A stretch of 47,021 bases of DNA from YA12-FULL-51-18 sp041665305 (lineage in GTDB: Bacteria > Elusimicrobiota > Elusimicrobia > Elusimicrobiales > UBA9959): positions 1 to 47,021 of the forward strand of contig JBAYJD010000020.1 in assembly GCA_041665305.1 (NCBI GenBank), in the 5' to 3' direction. Positions 36,902-44,788 of this stretch are shown in pieces. The position numbers and the translations under genes are program-made. The first letter of the stretch is position 1; the number at the start of each line of letters is the position of its first letter. A model generated the notes under the pieces. The model made no database searches. It was given only the letters and a program-made list of their open reading frames with translations, and had not been told where the DNA came from.

Positions 36902-37696
36902 ATGCTGAAATATGCCGTAAAAAAATGCGGGGAGATGGCGGCCGTCGCGCGCGGGATCGGACCCTCGGCGGCGGCGCTGTACTATATGCAGGGATTGCGC
37001 AGGAAGCTCTTCCGCCTGCGCAGGCCGTACCGCGTATGGTCGAAAGACGCCCGCTTCCCTATCCGGCTGCGCCCGGGCGCCACCGACATGTATGTTTTTG
37101 AAGAGATCTTCGTCAACAAGCAGTTCTCCTGTTTCGATCCCTGGAACGGAGAGGGCCTGGTGCTGGACCTGGGCGGGTACACAGGCATTTTTGCGGCGTA
37201 TTTTTTAAGCCGCTTTCCCCGGTGCCGGATAGTTACGGTCGAATCCGACCCTGAAAATTTCGCCGTTCTGCAAAGGAATCTCGCGCCGTACGGCGACCGC
37301 GTACGGGCCGTCCACGGCGCGGTCTGGTCCCACCGGACCTCGGTATGCCTGTCGGAAGAGCAGTTGAAGGAGGGCCGAGAGTGGGCGCGCGAAGTCCGCG
37401 AGGCGCGGCCGGGGGAACCGGGTACGGTCCCGGCCCTGGACATCCCCGCCATACTGGAAGGATCGGGGGCGGACCGCATCGCTATTTTAAAAATGAATAT
37501 CGAAGGGGCCGAGGCCGTTGTTTTCTCCGGATGCGAACGCTGGCTGCCCGCCGTCGATTCGCTCATTATGCATATCCATGACGGCACCGGCTTCGGTCCG
37601 TGCAGGGAGAGGATCTGCGCCGCCATGGAGAGGGAAGGGTTCTCAATGTCGGCCGCCGGGGGACTGACCCTCTTCACAAGGGGTAAAATATCGTAA
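36902..37696 (+). CDS. FkbM family methyltransferase
   Basis: The product is 264 aa from the ATG at 36902; other in-frame ATGs at 36842 and 36875 add an unlikely basic extension and have no better ribosome site. VLDLGGYTGIFAAYFL is motif I, IVTVESDPENFAVLQRN motif II, and ILKMNIEGAEAVVFSG the FkbM-type motif with its Glu. It O-methylates sugars. It is the only plus-strand gene in the locus, so it has its own promoter. Its stop TAA is in the loop of a palindrome shared with the convergent gene. Confidence 0.88.
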   Translation: MLKYAVKKCGEMAAVARGIGPSAAALYYMQGLRRKLFRLRRPYRVWSKDARFPIRLRPGATDMYVFEEIFVNKQFSCFDPWNGEGLVLDLGGYTGIFAAYFLSRFPRCRIVTVESDPENFAVLQRNLAPYGDRVRAVHGAVWSHRTSVCLSEEQLKEGREWAREVREARPGEPGTVPALDIPAILEGSGADRIAILKMNIEGAEAVVFSGCERWLPAVDSLIMHIHDGTGFGPCRERICAAMEREGFSMSAAGGLTLFTRGKIS

Positions 37697-37708
37697 ACGA
37701 TATTTTAC
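37683..37708. terminator. Shared bidirectional palindrome terminator with stop codon in its loop
   Basis: GTAAAATATCGT (37683-37694), AA, ACGATATTTTAC (37697-37708) pair perfectly. The FkbM stop TAA is 37694-37696, and the stop of the convergent gene lies directly next to it at 37711-37709. T- and A-rich ends suit termination from both sides. Confidence 0.75.
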
Positions 37709-39301
37709 TCAGTAAAAAAAAGGGTCCCCTATTACGGCCGCCGAGGCCGGAAGGTCGAGGTCCGCGGGATAGATCCTCCGGGAGAAGGAATAATAGACCA
37801 TGAACGGCGGGACCGGAGCTTTCTTGAAGCCGAGCTTCAATTTCGCCGCTTTTTCTTCAAAAACCGCCACACTGGCGCCGTCGTCATTGGTGATATAAAA
37901 AACTTTTTCCCTGACGTCCACGGCGTCGGTATAAAAGGGATACGCGCCTTTTGACCTGGGATGCACCGTCCTCAGGTCGAGCGTCGGCGAAACTATTATC
38001 TTTTCCCCGGACACGAACATCAACGGATAAGCCGTCCAGTAGCCCGCGTAGCCCCACCGCAGATCGTTGGCCGACAAATAAGCCGCCAGTTTTTCATACG
38101 ACGGGGATTTAATGCCCGCGCACAGGAAGGTCCCGCCTAGATTCACGCTTAACACGGACAGAAGTATTGAGACCGCCAGGGCCCTGGAAGTTTCCCGCAT
38201 CCTGACCAGCGAAACGGCCAGCAGAACGGCCGCCGCCGGCCATAACGGCAGCAAATATCTCGGATAGCCGAGCGAGCCGAATAAAGCGAAGAGAACGCTG
38301 GAACCGGCCAGGTAAACCAGGATCTCCGACCTGTTCAGCTTCCGTGTTTTTGCCGTAAAATAGCAGAGCGGCGCGAGATAGACGGCGCCGACCGCGTAGC
38401 CAAGCGCCCCGAACCTCTCCGCCGGCGGATTGGCCAGGGAAAAAATTGAGAATATGCCGGTAAAAACATTTACCGCGGCCGACGGGAAACCGCGCAGATA
38501 ATGTGAAATATATTTTAACGACATCTTCCACGGTCCCGCGGATATGAGCCCCTCCATGAGATCGACCCTGGAAGCGTCGAACGGCCGGCTGCCCAGGCTT
38601 AGAAAGGTCGCAAAAGGATGCCGGATATTATATATCACCAGCGGGGCGCAGCCAAGAACGCAAAAACCCGCAAGCAGCAGCAGCCTGCCGGTCCTGGAAG
38701 CGCGGCTTGCCCCTAAAAAGACAAGCCAGGACGCTGCGAGGTACGGTATTATCAGGGGCGAAACCCAGAACGCGAAGCCGGAAAGCAGTCCAAGGACGGC
38801 GCTCCGTCCTTTCCAATCCGTCTCGCAGCCCTCTTCCGAGAATATGTATGCAAGATACAGGAGAACGGCGCCGAGGGCCAGTGTTTCAGGGTAGGAACCG
38901 CGGGGATCGATCTCGAACAGGGTGACGAAGACCGGGGACACGGCAAGAAGCAGGCCGGTCGTCAAGCCCGAGGCCCGCCCGTACAGCCTGGCGGCCAGTT
39001 TGCAGGTGAAAAAAATATTTATGACCAGAAGGGGGAAGGTGGACAGCTTGAACGACAGGATCGAAACGCCGAATAATTTAAAATTTATCGCGGCCAGATA
39101 GGCTATAAGCGCCCCGGCATAGTTGTATTCCCAGATAAAATTAGGGAACGAACCTTTTAAAACATGCATCCCCATAAGGCCTGTAACGGCCTGGTCCGCA
39201 TTAACTGTATCAAGGCAGGTAAGCAGCAAAACCATTCTTAAGGCAAGCGCGGCAAGAATGATCAAAAACAGCGGCAACCCGCGCCCGGCGAAATTTTTCA
39301 T
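37709..39301 (-). CDS. ArnT/PMT-like (GT39) membrane glycosyltransferase
   Basis: The product is 530 aa with about eleven membrane helices. AAAGG precedes the ATG. The N-terminal periplasmic loop LDTVNADQAVTGLMG and the later FEIDPRGSYPETL are in the place of the acidic active-site residues of GT39/GT83 enzymes. These use a polyprenyl-phosphate sugar donor outside the inner membrane. The C-terminal about 110 residues form a soluble domain. It may decorate the assembled polysaccharide or a lipid. Its stop abuts the palindrome shared with FkbM. Confidence 0.85.
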   Translation of the reverse strand: MKNFAGRGLPLFLIILAALALRMVLLLTCLDTVNADQAVTGLMGMHVLKGSFPNFIWEYNYAGALIAYLAAINFKLFGVSILSFKLSTFPLLVINIFFTCKLAARLYGRASGLTTGLLLAVSPVFVTLFEIDPRGSYPETLALGAVLLYLAYIFSEEGCETDWKGRSAVLGLLSGFAFWVSPLIIPYLAASWLVFLGASRASRTGRLLLLAGFCVLGCAPLVIYNIRHPFATFLSLGSRPFDASRVDLMEGLISAGPWKMSLKYISHYLRGFPSAAVNVFTGIFSIFSLANPPAERFGALGYAVGAVYLAPLCYFTAKTRKLNRSEILVYLAGSSVLFALFGSLGYPRYLLPLWPAAAVLLAVSLVRMRETSRALAVSILLSVLSVNLGGTFLCAGIKSPSYEKLAAYLSANDLRWGYAGYWTAYPLMFVSGEKIIVSPTLDLRTVHPRSKGAYPFYTDAVDVREKVFYITNDDGASVAVFEEKAAKLKLGFKKAPVPPFMVYYSFSRRIYPADLDLPASAAVIGDPFFY

Positions 39302-39322
39302 GGCCTTTCTTCCCGGATCCGT

Positions 39323-40708
39323 CTATACGGTCCCCGGTTTCGCCTCCTGCCCTGCGCCCCTGTACAGGGCCATCACGATGGCGGTTAAGAACCAGAACGG
39401 CTCCATTATTCTGACTATGATGAAATTATTCACCCCCACAGCCTGAAACACAAGCCCCGCTATGGACGCCATAAGCCCCAGGCTGACGGCTTTGATCCAG
39501 GGCTCTTCATAGGCCCGATAGACCTTCCGCGCTGTGGAAAAGATGGAGTACAGCATCCATAAGAAGGTAAAAAATCCGGCAAGCCCCATTTCGCCGAGGA
39601 CCAGGGCGTACTGGGTATCCCCGATGCCTATACCGGTCACCCCCCAGCCCAGGATCGGATGCACCGGCAATCTATCGAAGATAGCCCTGTTGATCGAACC
39701 GACCCTGGCCGCAGCGGAATCTTCCAGTTTCACCTGTCCGGCGGCGCCCAGTTGAACCGTGTTGACGGCCTCGCTTCCCTGGTAAGTCGTGGTGATCCGT
39801 TCCCGCACTTTGTCGGAAAGGCCGGGGGTAAGGGCGACGGCGACGACGCCCGCGCATAAAAAAAACGTTAAAAAAGCCTTGCGGCGGCGCGAGAGGAACA
39901 CCATCACCGGGACCATGACGGCGAACCCGAGGTATGAAGACCTGGAAAAGGTCAGCAGGAAGGCCGGGAACATAAAAACCATGGAACCGGCCAGCAGCAG
40001 CTGCATGGGACCCGGCACTTCCGTCATCAGCGCCATGACGAATCCGAAGACCAGCAGGTAGTAACCGCCCAGGGACGCGGGTTCGGAATCTTTCGCGTTG
40101 CCCAAAGGCGCTTCGAACGGAGCGCTGGCCCGCGCCGAGGCGCCGGAATTCAAATAGTAATAGTACGCGTACAGCGTAACTATGAACGCGACAAAACCGG
40201 CGTACTTGAGATATTTTTTCATCTCCTCCCTGGAATCGATTATATTCACCAGCATGAAGTAGAGAAAAAAATATTCCACATATTTCAGCACATAAAAACC
40301 GGCGATCTCGGCCCGGATCTCCCCCCTTATAATAGCCAGACCTGTGGAAACTACCGCTATGACGGTATAAAGAAGCACCGGCACCTGCACCGGCGTGGCG
40401 GTTATAAAAGCTTTGTCCTTAAAAATGGCCGTGCGCGCGAACCAGGAGAAAAAGATCACCACCAGCAAAATATCGTCGTAGCGCAGCACCGCGCTCCTGG
40501 AACTGGAAACGGCGCCAAAACCTATTTCCGGGGAAAGCAGCATGGAAAAAACAAGCAGGACAACGCTCATTTTAGGGGAAAGGAAAGCCAGAAGGGAAAC
40601 CAGGATCACGGAAGCGGACAGGAACACCAGACCGGGCTGCGCGGTCACGGATAGAAACCCGGCCGCTATAGAGGCCGCTACGGCTAAAATAATGACGAGG
40701 ATGGGCAT
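39323..40708 (-). CDS. O-antigen ligase / polymerase (Wzy-C family)
   Basis: The product is 461 aa with 10-12 membrane helices. A large loop between helices carries RLPVHPILGWGVTGIGI and the following ALVLGEMGLAGFFTFLWML, the typical region of the Wzy/WaaL family. It either polymerises repeat units or joins the chain to its lipid or surface acceptor; sequence alone cannot separate these roles. It precedes the ArnT-like gene by 21 nt and lies behind a terminator module. Confidence 0.88.
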   Translation of the reverse strand: MPILVIILAVAASIAAGFLSVTAQPGLVFLSASVILVSLLAFLSPKMSVVLLVFSMLLSPEIGFGAVSSSRSAVLRYDDILLVVIFFSWFARTAIFKDKAFITATPVQVPVLLYTVIAVVSTGLAIIRGEIRAEIAGFYVLKYVEYFFLYFMLVNIIDSREEMKKYLKYAGFVAFIVTLYAYYYYLNSGASARASAPFEAPLGNAKDSEPASLGGYYLLVFGFVMALMTEVPGPMQLLLAGSMVFMFPAFLLTFSRSSYLGFAVMVPVMVFLSRRRKAFLTFFLCAGVVAVALTPGLSDKVRERITTTYQGSEAVNTVQLGAAGQVKLEDSAAARVGSINRAIFDRLPVHPILGWGVTGIGIGDTQYALVLGEMGLAGFFTFLWMLYSIFSTARKVYRAYEEPWIKAVSLGLMASIAGLVFQAVGVNNFIIVRIMEPFWFLTAIVMALYRGAGQEAKPGTV

Positions 40709-40760
40709 ATTATGAGGCAGCGCTGACGGGTACGGGCCGGGGAGTTGGGATTAATAAAAC

Positions 40761-40802
40761 CCCGTGTCGGGTACGATAAAATGTCGTTTTACGACATTTT
40801 AT
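40761..40802 (-). terminator. Palindrome terminator module after the export genes
   Basis: On the minus strand, perfect arms ATAAAATGTCGT and ACGACATTTTAT (40802-40776) are followed by CGTACCCGACACGGGG and a T-run TTTTATT. The second hairpin seen at 8512 and 12680 has lost its right half. It starts 28 nt after the stop of the BY-kinase gene and separates it from the O-antigen ligase gene. Confidence 0.8.
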
Positions 40803-40829
40803 TCCCGCGCCGCCGCCTTATACCGGCCT

Positions 40830-42704
40830 TCAGCGCCGGGAGTAATTCTTGTAATCGTAAGAATAATAGCCGTACTGGGGTCCCATCTCGGAAGCGCGCA
40901 CCCCGTTGAGGACCACGCCTATCATATGGGCATTGGCCCCCGTCACCTGGTCGGTAGCGCGCTTAAGCCCGCCTCTGGCTATCTTGCCGGCTTTATAAAC
41001 CAGGACCACGCCGTCCGAGTGCTTGGCCAGCATTACGGCGTCGACGAATAAAAGCACCGGCGGGGCGTCGAAGATTATAATGTCGAATTCATTTTTAAGA
41101 TCTTCCATCAATTCCTTCCAGTCGGCGGAATCTATGATATCGATAACATTGCCCGGAGCCGTACCGGAGTTGAGGATCTGGAGGTTCTCTATGCCCTGGA
41201 AATGCATCAGGCTGTCGAAATTGAGGCCGCCCATCATGAAATCCGCGCTTTCAAGCACCGCGTCGCGCCATTCGGCTTTGCCGGCCAGCACATCGCTCAG
41301 GCCGGGCTCTTTGCGGGAACCGAAGATCTGGTAGATAGCCGGACGGCGCATGTCGGCGTCGATAAGAAGCGTCTTAAGCCCGGCGTGCGCGCCGGCCAGG
41401 GCAAAATTCACGGCCGTAAGGGTTTTGCCTTCGGCCGCCCCGGCGGAGCTGAAAACCAGCGCGACACTCTCGCGCGTGTTCAGATGCGACATTATATTCG
41501 TGCGCAGGGTGTGGTAAGCTTCGATAATGCTTGAAGCATAACGCCGGTTAAGTATAAGCACGCTTCTGAAAGCCTCCACCGTATAACGCTCCTTCTTGAA
41601 GATCTGGGTGAGCCAGTTATCAATGCGTTTTTCGCTTAAAATGTGGGGGATAAGACCCAGTACCGGGAGTTTTAGGAACGATTCTATATCCTCTATCGTG
41701 CTGATGGAAACATCCAGGTTCGCCAGGAGGAACACAATCACTATGGCCAGGAAAACGCCCAGGATAGAGCCCACCATCAGGTTAAGCTGTTTATTGGGGG
41801 ATACGGGAGAATCGCTGGGAACGGCGGGATTGACCACGCTCACGAACGAGACCACGGAGGAAAGGCCGAGCTTGGCTTCCTCGTACTGCTTATTCAGGGT
41901 GGTGTAGAGATCTTCCTGCAGCCGCAGTTCCCGGCTGATGCGCGCGAGATCCACTTCCTGCGCCGGGATCACCCCCAGCCTGGCCTCCACAAGGCGGATG
42001 CGCTGGGCGAGGTCCACTAATTCCGGATAGTTCGGAGTATACTTTTGCTGCAGCTGGCGCTTGCGGATCTCCAGGTCGGCCAGTTGGTTCGCTAAAGCCG
42101 CGCCCATCCCGCTTTGCGGATTTTTCTCCATGAAATTCTGTTTTGAACGTTCGAGCGAACGGAGACTTTCCTCGACTTCGGCCTTTCTTGAGGCTATATC
42201 CTCCAGGGTCTTGCGGCCCTGCCTGCTCTTCTGCTCCAGGTCGTATTCGCGGTAAGCCTCTATCACGGCGTTCACGATATCGCTGGCTTTCAGCGGATTG
42301 GAATTACTCGCCAGAATGGTGATAAGGTTGGAGTCCTGGAGACGCTCGGCCCTGTAAGAACCCTGTATGCTCCTGACAACGGAGTTGTTCTGCGCCGGGC
42401 CGGCGTTTTCATCCAGCAAACCCAGCTTTTTCGCCGCCCGCTCCGCGATCTCGGCCGAAGTAATAACGCGGATCTCCGTGGACACGGCGTTCCAGGGGTC
42501 GAACTCCGCCATCTCCGACCCGGGGATCTTCGAATAAGAAGCCGGAGGCTGGAATTTGATGATGGCCTGGCTCTGGTAGATCACCGGCTGAAGGCGGGTA
42601 TAGAAAATAGTGGAAAAGATAGTAACGCTGAACACCAGAAGAGCCACCCATTTTCTCCGGTTGATAATGCGCCAGTAATCGAAAAGAGTGAGTTCGGCGT
42701 TCAT
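40830..42704 (-). CDS. wzc: Polysaccharide co-polymerase / BY-type tyrosine kinase (Wzc-like)
   Basis: The product is 624 aa. A Wzz-type chain-length domain lies between two membrane helices (about 18-36 and 310-335) with coiled-coil between. The cytoplasmic kinase follows: Walker A in SSAGAAEGKTLT, A' in LLIDADMRRP and Walker B in IIIFDAPPV. The C-terminus is Tyr-rich (six Tyr in the last 14 residues), the usual autophosphorylation cluster. It controls chain length and export together with the outer-membrane protein encoded upstream (1-nt gap). No Wzb-type phosphatase is seen here. Confidence 0.93.
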   Translation of the reverse strand: MNAELTLFDYWRIINRRKWVALLVFSVTIFSTIFYTRLQPVIYQSQAIIKFQPPASYSKIPGSEMAEFDPWNAVSTEIRVITSAEIAERAAKKLGLLDENAGPAQNNSVVRSIQGSYRAERLQDSNLITILASNSNPLKASDIVNAVIEAYREYDLEQKSRQGRKTLEDIASRKAEVEESLRSLERSKQNFMEKNPQSGMGAALANQLADLEIRKRQLQQKYTPNYPELVDLAQRIRLVEARLGVIPAQEVDLARISRELRLQEDLYTTLNKQYEEAKLGLSSVVSFVSVVNPAVPSDSPVSPNKQLNLMVGSILGVFLAIVIVFLLANLDVSISTIEDIESFLKLPVLGLIPHILSEKRIDNWLTQIFKKERYTVEAFRSVLILNRRYASSIIEAYHTLRTNIMSHLNTRESVALVFSSAGAAEGKTLTAVNFALAGAHAGLKTLLIDADMRRPAIYQIFGSRKEPGLSDVLAGKAEWRDAVLESADFMMGGLNFDSLMHFQGIENLQILNSGTAPGNVIDIIDSADWKELMEDLKNEFDIIIFDAPPVLLFVDAVMLAKHSDGVVLVYKAGKIARGGLKRATDQVTGANAHMIGVVLNGVRASEMGPQYGYYSYDYKNYSRR

Positions 42705-42705
42705 G

Positions 42706-43395
42706 TCAGTTTTTCCGCGTTACGAGGCCGACCGTAAGTCCCATAGTGAACAAAGTGAACCAGGGGACCAGATTATCGCTCAGCCATTTGGCGCCTTTAT
42801 AGACCCTGGTCCTCGGGACATAAACTATATCGCCGGCGGCCAGGGCGATATTTTTCTCCATCTGTCCGTTCATGACGGCGGAGATATCGGCCTTTATCAG
42901 CTCCTCGCTGATCCCGCCGTCGGCGCCTTTTACGCGCCTGTAGATCCTGACCTTGTCGGCCCTCGGATAATCGGCCAGTCCGCCGGCCTGGGCCACCAGG
43001 TCAAGCAGTTTCATGCCCTCCCGGTATTCAAAATAACCGGTACCGCGCGTCTCGCCGATGATGGCGATCCGGTTGGAGGAAAATTTGCGCACATTGACCG
43101 TTATGCGTGGATTGGCCACATATTTGGAGAATTTGGCGGTCAGGACCTTTTCCAGGTCCTCACCGCGCATCCCCTCCACCTTGACCGGTCCGGCGAGCGG
43201 GATATCGATGGTCCCGTCCGGCTGCACCGTGACCTCCTTGGAGAACTCCTCGGCCGGGAAAACCTGCACATTGATAACATCCCCCGCCTCTATGAAATAG
43301 TTCTTTTCGCCGAGAACCATCTGGGCGAATACTATTCCCGGAAAAGAGTTGAAAACGAGCGCCGCGGCAAGCACCATCGATTTTATCTTCATCAT
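42706..43395 (-). CDS. Short polysaccharide export protein (Wza-like)
   Basis: The product is 229 aa. A signal peptide is followed by a polysaccharide-export domain (FIEAGDVINVQVFPAEEF) and an SLBB-type domain (IGETRGTGYFEYREGMKLLD). The C-terminus ends in one hydrophobic helix (WFTLFTMGLTVGLVT) in place of the amphipathic barrel helix and extra domains of full Wza (about 380 aa). This short form is common in non-enteric loci. No ribosome site precedes the ATG, but a TATAAT box stands 5 nt before it. It forms an export pair with the kinase. Confidence 0.88.
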   Translation of the reverse strand: MMKIKSMVLAAALVFNSFPGIVFAQMVLGEKNYFIEAGDVINVQVFPAEEFSKEVTVQPDGTIDIPLAGPVKVEGMRGEDLEKVLTAKFSKYVANPRITVNVRKFSSNRIAIIGETRGTGYFEYREGMKLLDLVAQAGGLADYPRADKVRIYRRVKGADGGISEELIKADISAVMNGQMEKNIALAAGDIVYVPRTRVYKGAKWLSDNLVPWFTLFTMGLTVGLVTRKN

Positions 43396-43435
43396 AGGTA
43401 ATTATATATGTTTTAAAGTTCGTAAAGTCTTGTTT
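43396..43435 (-). promoter_or_regulatory. Candidate promoter with -10 box next to the start codon
   Basis: On the minus strand TATAAT (43406-43401) lies 5 nt before the ATG at 43395. A start point 6-8 nt downstream of the box would fall at the ATG, giving a leaderless or near-leaderless transcript. A GACTTT hexamer 17 nt upstream is a poor -35. Confidence 0.4.
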
Positions 43436-44065
43436 TTAACGGAGTTCCGCGTTTTGCCCTTCCACCACCCTGGCAAGGGCCTTCACCAGGGTCCGCAGTT
43501 CGTCGACCTTATGCTCCAATTCCTTGTCCTTTCCGTGCGCGGAAGGCAGCCCGTGGGACGGGACAGTAAAGCCTTTCGCCGACAGGGCCTCAAGCCTGCG
43601 CGAAAGCTGGTCCACCCGTTCGCTGAGAAGCCCTCCTTCCGAATTTTTTTTCTTGAAATTCAAATAATATCCGAACAAGGTCAGGCACATAATGAAAGAA
43701 AAAAGCATGAACGACACGGCGCCGATAAGTATGACATAATCGAGTCCGGCCAGGCTGCCGCCGAGCATCGCGATAAGCGAGGCCAGCATGCCGAAAAGCA
43801 TTGTTTCCTTGTTCTCGCTCCAGATAAGGTTCGCGCCGGCCGGGACCGGCGGCCTGTCGGACCTGAGATAGTCATACCGCGGCGGGGCCGGCGGCCGTTC
43901 AGCCCTGGGCGCGGGGACCACAGGGGCCGTGGCGGATAATTCCGCGGGTCCCGCTTCAAGCAGTCCGCGGGGTTCCTCCGGCCGGCCGGGCTCCGGGGCG
44001 GAAGAGCTCCTCACCTCTCCTTTCAGACGGTCAAGCAGCTCCTTCAGCTCATTTTCTTTTTTCAT
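43436..44065 (-). CDS. Two-helix membrane protein with cytoplasmic coiled coil
   Basis: The product is 209 aa. A charged N-terminus (about 1-20), a Pro/Ala-rich linker (about 25-80), two membrane helices (about 92-138) and a C-terminal coiled coil with repeated heptads (RVDQLSRRLEALS, ELEHKVDELRTLVKAL) follow. I recognise no family. It overlaps the upstream coiled-coil gene by ATGA and lies 40 nt before the export gene, so it may anchor a coiled-coil structure at the inner membrane. Confidence 0.78.
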   Translation of the reverse strand: MKKENELKELLDRLKGEVRSSSAPEPGRPEEPRGLLEAGPAELSATAPVVPAPRAERPPAPPRYDYLRSDRPPVPAGANLIWSENKETMLFGMLASLIAMLGGSLAGLDYVILIGAVSFMLFSFIMCLTLFGYYLNFKKKNSEGGLLSERVDQLSRRLEALSAKGFTVPSHGLPSAHGKDKELEHKVDELRTLVKALARVVEGQNAELR

Positions 44066-44784
44066 AGGTCCTCTGTGACCGTGGCTCTTTTCTTTTCAAG
44101 CGCCAGAAGCTTCTCTTCCCTGGCCGAGAGCTCGGCTTCCCTCGCGTCATATTCCATCCGCACCTTGTCAAAAGTCCTTATAAGCTCTTCCTTTCTCGCG
44201 TTAAACCCGTCCTCCAGAGTTTTTTCCCGCAGTTTGAACTGCCGGGCCCTGACCGAGCACTCGTTCTCAAAATCGGCGCGCTTGCCTTCCAGGACCTTGT
44301 TTTTTTCCTCCCAGCGGGAAAGCATCTCCAGTTCCTTGCGGCTTACCCTGTCGTAAAGCTCCTGCATCTTGGACACATATTTGGAATTCAACTGCGCTTC
44401 TTCCTCCGAATACCTGGCGCCGGCCGCGGAGAGCTCGGCCTCTTTGCGCTTCAGCGCCTCGGCGAGCGCGGCGGCCTTTTTTTCACTTTCACCGCGGGCC
44501 TCTTCCCGGCTCAAGACATCGGCCCGGCCTTGGGCCAGTTCGCGCTCCAGAGCCAGGATCTTTTCCTTGCAGGCCTCCTCCGCCAGCTTGAACCTGGCGG
44601 CGCAATCGGTCTCATATTCCTTGACCACCCCGCTAAGAGTCCTTATGTCGGACTCAAATTCGTCCAGGATGGCGCCCAGGTGCACTCCGGCGGGATTGCG
44701 GTCCTCCCAGAGTTTGGCGGCGAGTTTTTTCAGGTGCTCCATCATCTCCACCGGCACGCATTTCACCAGTATTTCTTTTTCCAT
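44062..44784 (-). CDS. Coiled-coil protein
   Basis: The product is 240 aa. After a short N-terminal globular part (about 1-55), nearly all of it is charged heptad sequence rich in Glu, Lys, Arg and Ala (for example ELYDRVSRKELEMLSRWEEK). There is no signal peptide or membrane helix, so it is cytoplasmic. AGGAA lies before the ATG, and the stop of the upstream gene is 4 nt away. It probably pairs with the longer coiled-coil protein encoded upstream. No function is recognised. Confidence 0.8.
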   Translation of the reverse strand: MEKEILVKCVPVEMMEHLKKLAAKLWEDRNPAGVHLGAILDEFESDIRTLSGVVKEYETDCAARFKLAEEACKEKILALERELAQGRADVLSREEARGESEKKAAALAEALKRKEAELSAAGARYSEEEAQLNSKYVSKMQELYDRVSRKELEMLSRWEEKNKVLEGKRADFENECSVRARQFKLREKTLEDGFNARKEELIRTFDKVRMEYDAREAELSAREEKLLALEKKRATVTEDL

Positions 44785-44788
44785 AACG

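Noticed and set aside
42688..43401. Plus-strand 237-codon frame over the export gene
   Set aside because: Antisense to the Wza-like gene, which has clear domain motifs.
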